64,000 nt of DNA from Myroides odoratus DSM 2801 (GTDB lineage: Bacteria; Bacteroidota; Bacteroidia; Flavobacteriales; Flavobacteriaceae), in NCBI RefSeq assembly GCF_000243275.1, contig NZ_CM001437.1:1968352-2032351 (forward strand). Direction: 5' to 3'. Positions within the stretch are counted from its first letter, which is position 1. Every line of letters starts with the position of its first letter. The position numbers and the translations under genes were made by a program. Below the pieces are notes generated by a model. The model was not told the origin of the DNA. It worked only from the letters and a program-made list of their open reading frames with translations, and did no database searches. Shown here one piece after another: positions 18,323-28,430 of the stretch.

Positions 18323-19228
18323 ATGAGTTATATCAAAAAAAATAAAGAAAAATTAGTGCTGTTTATAGGTGGGATTTTCATTCTATGTTTTGTTGGGACG
18401 TACATCTTTCAACAACAGCTTAATTCTACTGCATGGCAAGGGAGTGTTACTGTTTATCCAACAACTTTACAAGTAGGAGATACCCTGTTTTTTAAAGAAA
18501 ATGCACCGAATCCTAGTCTCAGAAAATGGGAATTTGGTGATGGTGATTTGTCGCTTGAAGTTCTGGGGTATCACCAGTATAAAAAACCAGGATTCTATCA
18601 AATAACATATACCGCAAATGAAAGGGATCGTCAAACGTTCTCGATTGAAGTCAAACCCAAGACTACTTCAAGTAATGGGGATTATTTCACTGAAATTGAT
18701 GCACCAGCTGAGGCTATGCAATTTGAAAATGTAGTGTTTCGAGCGGTAACAGATAAGGCTAGTTTATTTAGCTGGAAGTTTGGGGAAACGGGTACGATTG
18801 ACGCCAAAGAGGCTTTTGTTATTTATGCCTATCAAGAGGCAGGGGAGTATGAAGTCTATCTCTATACTGATGAAACAGCCTATCCTGTGGTACATAAAAT
18901 AAAAATTCATCCGTCATTTAAGGATCTTAATGAGGAACTAAATGTAGAAGACGACTATAAATCCATTGACAATGATATTAAAGACCATCTGCAACAGATA
19001 GCCAACGGAGCTCCCTTTAATCAGCATTATAATTATTTGGTTAATACTTATTTATGTCAAAATGAGAATGCAGTTGTACTGGTCAACACAACCAAACGCA
19101 ATTCTTTTTATTACTACTGCATGGGGTTGAGATTCGATCGAAATGTCAGTATTGAATCGGTTAAAGCGGGTTTCAATGAAGAAGCAAATTGTGTAACTAA
19201 ACTGAATGTTATTCAAACAAGTAAGTAA
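18323..19228 (+). CDS. tssP: T6SS TssP, membrane-anchored PKD-domain protein
   Basis: A 301-residue protein with an N-terminal membrane anchor (about residues 11-31) and two PKD-like beta-sandwich domains: KWEFGDGDLS...YQITYTANE (about 70-112) and FSWKFGETG...YEVYLYTDE (about 150-195). PKD domains are usually extracytoplasmic and mediate protein contacts. PKD-containing TssP is a known T6SSiii-specific component. It is flanked by tssO and tssR with only a few nucleotides between, so it belongs to the envelope-complex part of the operon. Confidence 0.78.
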   Translation: MSYIKKNKEKLVLFIGGIFILCFVGTYIFQQQLNSTAWQGSVTVYPTTLQVGDTLFFKENAPNPSLRKWEFGDGDLSLEVLGYHQYKKPGFYQITYTANERDRQTFSIEVKPKTTSSNGDYFTEIDAPAEAMQFENVVFRAVTDKASLFSWKFGETGTIDAKEAFVIYAYQEAGEYEVYLYTDETAYPVVHKIKIHPSFKDLNEELNVEDDYKSIDNDIKDHLQQIANGAPFNQHYNYLVNTYLCQNENAVVLVNTTKRNSFYYYCMGLRFDRNVSIESVKAGFNEEANCVTKLNVIQTSK

Positions 19229-19230
19229 AG

Positions 19231-21726
19231 ATGAGTCCAAAAAAAATAATGATACTGTGTCTATTAGGGATGATTAGTTTGTCTGGTTGCAGTGTAAAAC
19301 AAAGAAGTCTAAAACAAACACCCGCTGTTAGTGTTGTTGGTACATATGATGAATATTCGCTGTTGTCTGGTTATCCCAAACACGCAAAACCATGGATTGT
19401 TTATGTAGCCAAGCAAAACGCTTCTTTGTATGCTAATGCTACAAGTGAATCAACAGATAAAAAGGTGGCTTTTTTTACCCCACTTATCGTGCTCAAACAA
19501 AAGGGAGATCGTTATGAGGTTGCTGAGTATGATGCAACAAGTATTGTAGAAGGGAAGATTGATGTAACAAAACTCAAAGGACAAGGCTGGATTCATCGCC
19601 ATGATCTACTGCTATGGACAGCATCGCTGCGAGATGCAACAACAGGTTTTCGCTTGAAAGGAATGTTAGCGTTACAAGAAAAAGCAGCAGTAACTAGGCT
19701 TGAAAAGTATATGGATAATGATTCACTTTATGTTTTTAAAGACCCAAGTTTACTCCACCGAGAGGATCGCAAATTATCTCTCAATACCCTGGTTTACCTC
19801 TATGCGTTTACAGCAGATAAAAAGAAGGTCTTCATTGGCGAATCTCCAACCATTGTAGAGGGGAATCCCGACAATAAAATGTATGGTTGGGTAGATACTG
19901 ATGTATTGGGAATATGGGGAACGCGTACTGCTTTTCGAATCAAACCTTCAGCTAATGAACAAGAAATCCAATTGACCTTGGAAAGGAAGGATCAAAGCAC
20001 CATTCGTTTTACTCCTATTGAAAGTAGGGATAGTCTACAAGGTAATTTGCGGATTGAACAACTTTATCCTTTGACATATCGTCCTAGTGTGGATGAATTT
20101 CAAATTAAATACCTAGATCAACTTCTAGATTACAGTGAAAATAAAGTATACAACGTTGAGGGGCAACCGATTTACTATGATGCATATCGAAAAATTCTAG
20201 CTGGCAATCGAAAGTTGAATGTGGTATTTGTTCTTGATGGAGCAATAGAAGCGGCAAGTCTAACTCCGTTAAAAGGAGTTTTTCAAGGATTAGGAACGCA
20301 GTTAAGCTCTTCGTCCTATTTTACTTCCATTTCATACGCAACGCTCTTTTACCATATTGATCCAAGAAGCATGAAGAATAATACGAGTCAACTTCTTGAT
20401 TTTAACCATTGGTCTAATTCATTGACAACCGTTTTTAATACGAGTCCTCCATCAACGATACCAACGACTTTATATACGGCTATGGAAGATTTAACTCGAT
20501 TGCTCAAATCAAAGGAGAATCAAAGCAATGTGGTAGTGATTGTTGGACAGCGTTTCACAATTGAAGATCAAGCGAAACAAAAAGAATTAGTTAGACAAAT
20601 TGCCAGTACAGGTAGTCGGGTAATTTTTTATCAGGTGAGGGGAAATCCCAATGATGCACACAATGATTTTGTTTTGGCAGGAGAAGAGATAACTAAAATT
20701 TCAGCAGCTCAAATCGCAAGGGATAAAAAACAACGATTAGTTGATTATAAAGGCATAGTAGACAACAATGTGTTTGATTTATCCCAAGAGGATCAAGGGG
20801 TCTATCAATTGGATTATCCCATGCAAAGTATGCATCAGGGAGCGGTTATCTTTCCTCGTAAAGGAGAGGATAATAAGCCTTTACTCCTACAACAGGTTTT
20901 TTCGAAAATGGTACAAGATATAACGATGGATAACCAACATATTGACAGTACACTGACTGCCGTTTTTCGAAGTGATGTTGGTGTAGCCTATACAAAAGCG
21001 AAACCCGATTATGTATCCTTCAATCAGCAAACAAAGAACAAGGTATCCATTCCAATCGCGAAGCAACTAATTCATCGAGATTATGCTTTTATGCGCGAAG
21101 GAATACTTCAAAATGCTGTAGTAATTGCGGAAGAAAATAAGGAATATGGCGTACTTCTAGATGAAGAAGAAATTGAGCAAGTACAACAATATTATCGAAG
21201 TGTGTATGAGCATGTATTCAAAAAAGGTGGTTTGAACAATAAAAAGATGATTCGAAGGTATATCACGACAGCAAGAAAAAATAGTTTAACACCGAAGAAA
21301 ATGAATCGAAAATTCTGGCGTACGAATCCCGTGGCTATCGGTTTATTTCACCAAACGGGGTTGTATTTAGCGACGGTGGATACGCTTGCGCAGCAAAATC
21401 TGAAACAATGGAAGCATGCTGATTTTGTAAATGCGCATATGCTAAAACACTTTTTCAAGTCCTTCCAAACGCTAGCAGATCAATTGAAGGAATACAAGGA
21501 AAATCAAACGGAGATAGCACAACAAAATGGAACAAATTTTTACTGGTTCAACCAAACCTATATTCCTGTATTGGATTATAGTAAGATAAAAGAAGTAGAT
21601 CATTCTTTTGATATTCTTCCCATTGAATTGGAGCAAATCCAGGCTTCTTCAAGCCAAAAGAAAAAGAATAAAACGAGTACCAAAAAATACCTAACACGAG
21701 TAAAAAAAGGAATATTAAACAAGTAA
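19231..21726 (+). CDS. tssR: T6SS TssR, lipoprotein with von Willebrand A-like domain
   Basis: An 831-residue predicted lipoprotein: the N-terminus ILCLLGMISLSGCSVK has a lipobox with Cys at about residue 20. An SH3-like beta region (WIVYVAKQNASLYANAT...) comes first; around residues 330-480 is a VWA-like fold with NVVFVLDGAIEAA and NVVVIVGQRFTIEDQ, although the MIDAS motif (DxSxS) appears replaced by DGAIE, so metal binding is doubtful. TssR is specific to Bacteroidetes T6SS and is thought to be an outer-membrane-side component. The C-terminus is basic and lysine-rich. It lies 2 nt after tssP. Confidence 0.8.
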   Translation: MSPKKIMILCLLGMISLSGCSVKQRSLKQTPAVSVVGTYDEYSLLSGYPKHAKPWIVYVAKQNASLYANATSESTDKKVAFFTPLIVLKQKGDRYEVAEYDATSIVEGKIDVTKLKGQGWIHRHDLLLWTASLRDATTGFRLKGMLALQEKAAVTRLEKYMDNDSLYVFKDPSLLHREDRKLSLNTLVYLYAFTADKKKVFIGESPTIVEGNPDNKMYGWVDTDVLGIWGTRTAFRIKPSANEQEIQLTLERKDQSTIRFTPIESRDSLQGNLRIEQLYPLTYRPSVDEFQIKYLDQLLDYSENKVYNVEGQPIYYDAYRKILAGNRKLNVVFVLDGAIEAASLTPLKGVFQGLGTQLSSSSYFTSISYATLFYHIDPRSMKNNTSQLLDFNHWSNSLTTVFNTSPPSTIPTTLYTAMEDLTRLLKSKENQSNVVVIVGQRFTIEDQAKQKELVRQIASTGSRVIFYQVRGNPNDAHNDFVLAGEEITKISAAQIARDKKQRLVDYKGIVDNNVFDLSQEDQGVYQLDYPMQSMHQGAVIFPRKGEDNKPLLLQQVFSKMVQDITMDNQHIDSTLTAVFRSDVGVAYTKAKPDYVSFNQQTKNKVSIPIAKQLIHRDYAFMREGILQNAVVIAEENKEYGVLLDEEEIEQVQQYYRSVYEHVFKKGGLNNKKMIRRYITTARKNSLTPKKMNRKFWRTNPVAIGLFHQTGLYLATVDTLAQQNLKQWKHADFVNAHMLKHFFKSFQTLADQLKEYKENQTEIAQQNGTNFYWFNQTYIPVLDYSKIKEVDHSFDILPIELEQIQASSSQKKKNKTSTKKYLTRVKKGILNK

Positions 21727-21730
21727 AAAA

Positions 21731-24220
21731 ATGAATGTATTATTATCCAATGAGGGCCTACAAGAAGTAGTTCAAATTGCTAAGTCAATTGCAAAAGAAA
21801 ATTACAATTCCAAGTATTCAGGGGCTCATATTTTACAAGCTTTACTGCATAAAAGTCTTGATGTATGTGATTTTTTAAACAGTATAGGAAAAGATCTCAA
21901 CTATTTTTCTGAATGGGCAGAGATTAGAATTGAAGAATATCCAAAAACAACCCAACAAGTAAGGGAAATTCAGGAGGATGATAACCTCCAAGGAGTATGG
22001 GAAAACGCGGAAGAGGTAAGGGATAAGTTAGGATTACAAGAGATAACACCTTTGTGTTTGTTGATGAGTCTTATCAAGCCTTATGTTGCTTTTACTGCTG
22101 AACAATTGCAATCTTTACCCTTGAGTGAATCGGACATGTTTGCGCTTATCCAAGCGGAGGAAGATATCCTTTTTCTGTCTAGTGAGTTGAAGGTTAGCGA
22201 AGAAACTAGGTATGCTATAATGCAGGAGGAGAAATCGACTGCTTTAGCCATGTATTGTGTGGATTTAATTGCAAAAAGTAGAGCTGGAATAGGTACTACT
22301 ACAATGGTAGGACGTGAAAAAGAGATTCGAACACTTTTCGAAATAATAGAACGAAGATCAAAACCCAATGTGATTTTAATTGGTGAACCAGGTGTAGGTA
22401 AAACAGCATTAATTGAGGGTCTCGCCAAACTATTAGAACAGGGAAAATTGCCACAATTAGGCGGAAATCATCTCTATCGGCTAGATTTAGGTTTATTAGT
22501 TGCAGGGGCGAGTTACAAAGGTGAGATAGAAGATCGTTTTAATAAAGTTTTAGATCAATGTAACTGGCGAGGCGCTATACTTGTCATTGATGAAATTCAT
22601 CGACTCGTTGATTCAAAAGAAAATTTTAGTGGATTAGCGAATTTATTAATGCCTAATCTAACTAAAGGGGATATCACAGTGATTGGAACAACCACCGTAG
22701 AAGAATATCGCAAGTTAATTGAGCCTGAGGGAGTATTTAATAGAAGGTTCGACAAAATTGAAGTGCAAGAGCCAGATGAACAAACTTGCGTAAAAATGCT
22801 GGAAAGGAATGTCCGAAACTATGAAATTTATCACGGGATTCAAATAGAGCCAGAAGCACTTAATACTTGTGTGGCGTTGGCTAAACGCTATGCTAAGGAT
22901 AAAAAATTACCCGATACAGCTTTTGATTTATTGGATCAAACAATGGCTGCTGTTAAATTGCTTGATGAACAGGTGATTACAGTATTAATCGATTGGAAAA
23001 CAGATTACGATCAAAGTTTAAGTAAAAACTTTGCGGATGACCAAGCTAAATGCAGGGAAATGGTCTGGCTTTTTACCCAATTAGAACATCGAATCAGCCC
23101 TATTGTTTGGGGGCTTTTGAAGGAACAACCTCAATTGGAATTGAACATGGGCAGTGAAGTATTACAGATCATCATTGCATCAGTTTATGATGAATTAGTA
23201 GTGAATGCTGAGCATAAAATTACCAGTATCTCCAAGGTAGAGTTAGCTGCTATAATGGCTGCAAAAACAGGTATTCCTATAGGAAAAATTCAAGCGCAAG
23301 AAAAAGAAAAGCTCTTAGCTCTGGAGGAACTTTTGGGGCATCGTGTAGTTGGACAACAACATGCGTTGAAAGCTGTCTCGGATGCAATTATTGAGAGTAG
23401 AAGTGGGTTGAACAAATCTGGACAACCCGTGGGATCCTTTTTCTTTTTAGGTCCAACAGGGACAGGAAAAACGGAATTAGCAAAGGCAATTGCATCCTTG
23501 CTTTTTAATGATGAAAAAGCTATGATTCGCTTTGATATGTCTGAATTTAAAGAAGAACATGCAGCCGCGTTATTATATGGTGCTCCTCCTGGTTATGTTG
23601 GTTATGAAGAAGGGGGAATGTTGGTTAATAAAATTCGACAACAGCCTTATGCTGTGGTGTTATTTGATGAAATTGAAAAAGCACATCCTTCTGTTTTTGA
23701 TGTATTTCTCCAGTTGATGGATGAAGGCAAAATACACGATAAACAGGGAAAAGTCGGTGATTTTAGTAATGCGCTTATCTTGTTTACTTCCAATATTGGT
23801 AGTGAAGAGATTAGTGCCGCTTTTGGAGCAGATCGAATTCCAACTGCTAAAGAATTAATGCAGTGGATGAAAGGTTATTTTCGCCCAGAATTCTTAGCAC
23901 GTCTCACAGAAATTGTCCCTTTTGCCCCAATTACGGAAGAAATGGCAGAACAAATATTTAGGATTCAATTGAAAGAATTAATCGCTGCATTTCAGCATTT
24001 GCACATTGGTTTTGAAATTACCGATTTAGCTTTAAAAAAATTGGCAATTTCAGGATTTACAGCCGAATATGGTGCAAGGCAAATAAGTGGTGTAATTCGA
24101 CAACAAATTGCTCGTCCCATATCTAAAATGATTGTCAAAGAAGAACTCGTCTCAGGGCAAAAAATAGTAGTGGATTGGCACAAGGATGAGGTGGTATTGC
24201 AGCTTATAGCAGAAGAATAA
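21731..24220 (+). CDS. tssH: T6SS ATPase TssH (ClpV)
   Basis: An 829-residue Clp/Hsp100 disaggregase that extracts contracted TssBC sheath for reuse. It has an N-terminal Clp repeat region (about 1-150), a first AAA+ domain with Walker A GEPGVGKT near residue 218 and Walker B AILVIDEIHRL, and a second with Walker A GPTGTGKT near 574 and Walker B VVLFDEIEKAHPSVFD. The middle coiled-coil part is short, as in ClpV rather than ClpB. It lies 4 nt after tssR and 2 nt before tssE. Confidence 0.93.
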   Translation: MNVLLSNEGLQEVVQIAKSIAKENYNSKYSGAHILQALLHKSLDVCDFLNSIGKDLNYFSEWAEIRIEEYPKTTQQVREIQEDDNLQGVWENAEEVRDKLGLQEITPLCLLMSLIKPYVAFTAEQLQSLPLSESDMFALIQAEEDILFLSSELKVSEETRYAIMQEEKSTALAMYCVDLIAKSRAGIGTTTMVGREKEIRTLFEIIERRSKPNVILIGEPGVGKTALIEGLAKLLEQGKLPQLGGNHLYRLDLGLLVAGASYKGEIEDRFNKVLDQCNWRGAILVIDEIHRLVDSKENFSGLANLLMPNLTKGDITVIGTTTVEEYRKLIEPEGVFNRRFDKIEVQEPDEQTCVKMLERNVRNYEIYHGIQIEPEALNTCVALAKRYAKDKKLPDTAFDLLDQTMAAVKLLDEQVITVLIDWKTDYDQSLSKNFADDQAKCREMVWLFTQLEHRISPIVWGLLKEQPQLELNMGSEVLQIIIASVYDELVVNAEHKITSISKVELAAIMAAKTGIPIGKIQAQEKEKLLALEELLGHRVVGQQHALKAVSDAIIESRSGLNKSGQPVGSFFFLGPTGTGKTELAKAIASLLFNDEKAMIRFDMSEFKEEHAAALLYGAPPGYVGYEEGGMLVNKIRQQPYAVVLFDEIEKAHPSVFDVFLQLMDEGKIHDKQGKVGDFSNALILFTSNIGSEEISAAFGADRIPTAKELMQWMKGYFRPEFLARLTEIVPFAPITEEMAEQIFRIQLKELIAAFQHLHIGFEITDLALKKLAISGFTAEYGARQISGVIRQQIARPISKMIVKEELVSGQKIVVDWHKDEVVLQLIAEE

Positions 24221-24222
24221 GC

Positions 24223-24663
24223 ATGCAACATACCTTTTTAAAATTTCCTTTTAACCCAGAGTGTGCAATGACAGAAGGCGTATCGTTGCCTACGTGTAGT
24301 TTAGCCGAAAGTATTGCTCAACATATCATGTTGCTGGTCTTAACGCGAAAAGGAGAAAATCGATTCAATCCTAATTATGGCAATGCAGTATGGGATTTGG
24401 AATTTGATAATGCTGTGACTACGGTAGTATGGGAACAAGTGTTTGAAGAAAGTCTCTTAGAACAACTAACCCAATATGAGCCTCGAATTTGTTACCCCAA
24501 AATTCAAGTTCAAGTGGAATATGTAGAACATAATTATGGGACAAAAGACTTTGTAGAGATTAGAAAAAAAGCCAAAATAGGAATCAATGCAGTATTGACG
24601 GAAATAGGTGAACGCTTCACATTTAGTACACATATTTACCTAAGTCCAATGGCAATAGACTAA
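24223..24663 (+). CDS. tssE: T6SS baseplate protein TssE (gp25-like)
   Basis: A 146-residue homologue of phage T4 gp25, a baseplate wedge protein that starts sheath assembly. The family signature is clear in ILTRKGENRF-like sequence (LLVLTRKGENRFNPNYG) followed by NAVWDLEFDN, and the C-terminal half has the alternating beta strands of the fold. It acts in the cytoplasm at the baseplate with TssF, TssG and TssK. The stop codon touches the start of tssF. Confidence 0.88.
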   Translation: MQHTFLKFPFNPECAMTEGVSLPTCSLAESIAQHIMLLVLTRKGENRFNPNYGNAVWDLEFDNAVTTVVWEQVFEESLLEQLTQYEPRICYPKIQVQVEYVEHNYGTKDFVEIRKKAKIGINAVLTEIGERFTFSTHIYLSPMAID

Positions 24664-26562
24664 GTGAAAAAGATGAAAAAAATAACGAGTAATTATGGAA
24701 AAGAGGTCATTAAATCAAGGATTATGAAAAATGCTACAAAGCTATGGGGAGTGAGTAATCCCCATGCTTTGGATCCTTTTATAACCTTGTTAATTGATGC
24801 GTTTAGTACGGAGATTTTCAAAGTAAATAACGACATTGAACAAATTAAGGGGGGCATCTTAGAAAAGATTGCTCGCTTGTTAACGCCAAGTATGTATACT
24901 AGTTCAAAACCAGCTCATGCAATTGCGGTTATTGAACCTGAGGAATCACAACAGGTGCTCTTTGATCATCAAGAGTTCTTTATGAAGAAAACATTTACTT
25001 CCAACGTAAAAGCTACTTCAGATTTCAAGTTAGATATCCCCTTTACAGCTATTGACAACATCAACCTTATCAAAGCCAAGGTGAGTTATACGCTTATTGG
25101 AGATACATTGTGGGAATATGATGCTTTTTATAATCGGGTGCCAATAGCAAAAGTCAAGCAAGATATAGCAGCGAATCAGTTGTTTTTAGCGATAGATTTA
25201 AGTGCTTATGAAAGAGAAGATACGCCAGTATGTTTTAGTTTGTATTGTGATAATCCAACGTTTGATCATCTGGAGTTTGTCTACAACCTACTGCCTTTCA
25301 TTGAGATGACAGTAAAGGATGATCCACTTGAAGTTACTGCAGGATTATCATTTCCAGCAAAGAAGAATAAAACGGGGTTCGAAGCTGTGTTTGATGACTA
25401 TGCTATAGAGCGTAGGATTCAAGAAAATGTCAAGACAAGCTATGCTAGTAAGTTTATTGAACTAAAAGGCTTCAAAAGGAAGGTTGAAGATTTAAAATTA
25501 GAAATTTTACCCCAAGAAATAGCTTTTTTAATGGAAGACAATCCAACGGCTACTCACTTACAAAATAAGCGGTTGCTTTGGGTTAAAATGGAGTTCCCTC
25601 CTCCGTATACCAAGGAAATAATGGAAGGGTTTTCTTTTTACTTGAATGCTTTTCCAGTGTACAATAGAGGATGGAGATGCAATGAATCTAGCTTGGATAT
25701 TATGGGAAATACAATCCCCCTTGTGACAAAAGTTGGAGAGGATTTTCTCTATACTCATCAGGTAGTGGATAGTCATATGAGAGTGTACAATGAAATTCCA
25801 TTTGCAGAGGAAAGCAGCTTGATGCAAGGACTATTTACGATTCGAAAAGGAGGGATGGAGCGTTTTAGCGAACGCAATGCCATTGATATGATTAGTTATG
25901 TCATTGAATTAACCCGCGATGAGGTATCGGCTTTTGGTATTCTTGAAAGAGATAAAGTAATTGAGGCTCTTCAAAAAATGGTGTACCAAATGCAAACATT
26001 GAATCAGAAAATAAAAACAGTGAATGACCATGTAGCCAATGAAGTACAATATGTTATTGTAGAGCCTTTACCAGATACTGAAGCAGTGAAAGCTTCGTAT
26101 TGGATTACCCATTGTGCTTTGGCAAATAATATTCGAAAAGGGGCTCAACTTACCCAACAAGATAAGGTCTATGAGAATGTAAACAAGCATATCGTTTTGT
26201 TGAGTACAACCCAAGGTGGGGAACAGGAAAAGAAAGGTACAGACGCTATTCAAGCTTATAAATATGCCTTGACAACCCGAGATACAATTATATCGAAAGA
26301 AGATATTAAAAACTATTGTATTCTAGCGTTGCAAGGGCGTTGTAAAGCGGTACATATTTCGAATGGAGTTCAAGTTAGCGAGAAACCTAAAGAGGGTTTT
26401 ACTCGGACGGTAAATATTGAAATTACGGTTGATAATTATGAAGCTGGTAGTCGTCAGTATTGGATTGATTATGCGCGTAATTTTAAAAAGCAATTGACTC
26501 ATAGAGCAATTGATGGAATCGTGTATATCGTAGAGTTTAAAGGAGAAAATTCAACTGAATAA
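24664..26562 (+). CDS. tssF: T6SS baseplate protein TssF
   Basis: A 632-residue protein in the position and size of TssF, the large baseplate wedge subunit. The N-terminus LWGVSNPHALDPFITLLIDAF corresponds to the conserved TssF beginning (FARRYP...P DPxVERLLEAFA in other systems). The first possible start is a GTG at 24664, abutting the tssE stop; an ATG 9 nt later (24673) is equally possible and may be the real start. It forms the wedge with TssG and TssE. Confidence 0.85.
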   Translation: MKKMKKITSNYGKEVIKSRIMKNATKLWGVSNPHALDPFITLLIDAFSTEIFKVNNDIEQIKGGILEKIARLLTPSMYTSSKPAHAIAVIEPEESQQVLFDHQEFFMKKTFTSNVKATSDFKLDIPFTAIDNINLIKAKVSYTLIGDTLWEYDAFYNRVPIAKVKQDIAANQLFLAIDLSAYEREDTPVCFSLYCDNPTFDHLEFVYNLLPFIEMTVKDDPLEVTAGLSFPAKKNKTGFEAVFDDYAIERRIQENVKTSYASKFIELKGFKRKVEDLKLEILPQEIAFLMEDNPTATHLQNKRLLWVKMEFPPPYTKEIMEGFSFYLNAFPVYNRGWRCNESSLDIMGNTIPLVTKVGEDFLYTHQVVDSHMRVYNEIPFAEESSLMQGLFTIRKGGMERFSERNAIDMISYVIELTRDEVSAFGILERDKVIEALQKMVYQMQTLNQKIKTVNDHVANEVQYVIVEPLPDTEAVKASYWITHCALANNIRKGAQLTQQDKVYENVNKHIVLLSTTQGGEQEKKGTDAIQAYKYALTTRDTIISKEDIKNYCILALQGRCKAVHISNGVQVSEKPKEGFTRTVNIEITVDNYEAGSRQYWIDYARNFKKQLTHRAIDGIVYIVEFKGENSTE

Positions 26563-26571
26563 GAATAACAG

Positions 26572-27510
26572 ATGAAGGATTGGAGTGAAGTAAAGTTTCA
26601 AGCGTACAACGGATTAGATACAGACTACAAAGCAGAGGTAATTGCTTATTATATCTGGAAAAGGCACCCGGAGATTGATGGAGTTTTACTCAAGCGATTA
26701 GGAGGGAATAATAGGAGTTTTCACAAAGATTTAAAGCAGATTAAGGAGGAATTCACCGATGTAAAAGAAAAGATAATTAGCGTAGAAAGTTATAGAGAAG
26801 GACTCTATGATTATTTGCCTGAAGGCATTTTTCATCCCCCTTCATTGAAGCACTCACAGCACAATATTGTTGATGTAGTAGAGCAAATTAGGCAAGAAAA
26901 AAGAGTGGAACAAAAACAGCGAACCTTCTTCCAACCTTTTGAGTTGGAAGTCTATTTCTGTCAGCTCAAGGCTTTTGAAGTGATGGATAGTCTCGATGGA
27001 TTGAATCTGCGCAATCATTTTGTTGCTATACTTGAAGAATTATGGCCTCTTTTGAACCTTTTAGATGATAGAAATGCCCAAGTATTTGCTTATTTACTTC
27101 CTCATTTTCATGCCGCTAGAGGAAAGAGAATTTGGATAGAACAATGCCTCATAGCCTTACTCCAGGTACCGATACAGATTAGCTTTACATCGAGCCAAAT
27201 AGAAGTATTTGATGCTATGTCTGCTACAATCACCTTGGGAGACCTACAATTGGGTTTAACAACAGTATTGGCCGATGCATATTGTGATGGTGGGCTCAAT
27301 TGGAAAATCGAATTTGGCCCTATCCCTTACGAAGAATTGCATTTATATCTCGAAGGAAGCCCTTTACGGCGGTTATTACAAGCAATCTATGATTATTGCT
27401 TACCTAATACTGCAACTGCAATAGAAACGTTTGTAACCCTTCCTACTGAACATGCTTTTGAAATTTCAACGAACAACAATAGTCTATTGGGCTATTCCAC
27501 CTATTTATGA
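26572..27510 (+). CDS. tssG: T6SS baseplate protein TssG
   Basis: A 312-residue protein between tssF and tssN, matching TssG in size and order. A family motif is recognisable in the last third (ITLGDLQLGLTTVLADAYCDG, where proteobacterial TssG has ...LG..A.lG.r..d...). TssG dimers link TssF and TssK in the baseplate. The divergent N-terminal region is normal for T6SSiii. The assignment rests mostly on context. Confidence 0.78.
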   Translation: MKDWSEVKFQAYNGLDTDYKAEVIAYYIWKRHPEIDGVLLKRLGGNNRSFHKDLKQIKEEFTDVKEKIISVESYREGLYDYLPEGIFHPPSLKHSQHNIVDVVEQIRQEKRVEQKQRTFFQPFELEVYFCQLKAFEVMDSLDGLNLRNHFVAILEELWPLLNLLDDRNAQVFAYLLPHFHAARGKRIWIEQCLIALLQVPIQISFTSSQIEVFDAMSATITLGDLQLGLTTVLADAYCDGGLNWKIEFGPIPYEELHLYLEGSPLRRLLQAIYDYCLPNTATAIETFVTLPTEHAFEISTNNNSLLGYSTYL

Positions 27511-27527
27511 TGTAAAAAACAAATACA

Positions 27528-28430
27528 ATGATACAGATAGAATTTATAAAAGCCTTTTTTCTCGCTCATTTACTTCTCCCAACTTTGTTAATCATTCTCG
27601 TTTTTCCTTTGGCTTATCTCCAAAAAAAAATGCCCTTTATCAAATCGAAAGAAGTAATTTTTTATGTACTAATTAGTGGGTTAGTATTAGCGCTACCTGG
27701 TTTACTTGGGTTCTCTGGAAATGCTTTTAACCCTTATTGGTATCTGTTGGCGAGTTTACTCTATTTTTTGTTTGGATTAATCCATCTCAATCAACTGTCA
27801 AAGCGATTTCGTGGACAAGATGTACCCCTGCACTTATCCAAGGCTTTTGAAATAATCTTAACCGTATTTACTTTGCTGTTAGGGGTATGTTTATTCGCTT
27901 ATCTTTTTGATTGGTTGAGCCCTTTTAAAGGGTATGCGTATCTATCCGCAACGGCAAGTATAGCCTATTTAATTCCTTTGTTTTTTCACTATAGTTATAG
28001 GCAGTTCTTGCAAATTCCTTACAGCATCTACAAAACTTGGAATTATGATGTAAATAAACCTATCATCGATTTTGATGGGGTTGATTTGAAACAATTGAGG
28101 GTTGTTACACTCGAATTAACGAAGAATGTCCAAGATGGAAACCAATTTAGAATAAAAGCAAAGACCCTTACTTCCGGAGTCACTTTTGGCGATTGGTTTC
28201 AAAAAGTATTGGAAGATTATAATTTTAAAAATGGAACAAATTCCATTGAATTACAGCAAGAAAATGGAGCCTATTACCATTGGATATTTTATACCAAACG
28301 ATCCTTTTTCCACTTTAGAAAATACTTGGATTTTGAATTGGATATAGCACAGAATAAAATAAGAGAAAATGAGGTTATTAGCTGTAGGAGAGTTGTTGAA
28401 AATGAACAAAAAATGAATGAATTGTTATGA
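27528..28430 (+). CDS. tssN: T6SS membrane protein TssN
   Basis: A 300-residue protein with about five membrane segments in its first ~160 residues (for example LLLPTLLIILVFPLAYL and VFTLLLGVCLFAYLF), then a soluble C-terminal domain that probably faces the cytoplasm. This is the layout of TssN, an inner-membrane component specific to Bacteroidetes T6SS that substitutes in part for TssL/TssM. Its stop codon overlaps the tssK start by 4 nt (ATGA), indicating translational coupling. Confidence 0.82.
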   Translation: MIQIEFIKAFFLAHLLLPTLLIILVFPLAYLQKKMPFIKSKEVIFYVLISGLVLALPGLLGFSGNAFNPYWYLLASLLYFLFGLIHLNQLSKRFRGQDVPLHLSKAFEIILTVFTLLLGVCLFAYLFDWLSPFKGYAYLSATASIAYLIPLFFHYSYRQFLQIPYSIYKTWNYDVNKPIIDFDGVDLKQLRVVTLELTKNVQDGNQFRIKAKTLTSGVTFGDWFQKVLEDYNFKNGTNSIELQQENGAYYHWIFYTKRSFFHFRKYLDFELDIAQNKIRENEVISCRRVVENEQKMNELL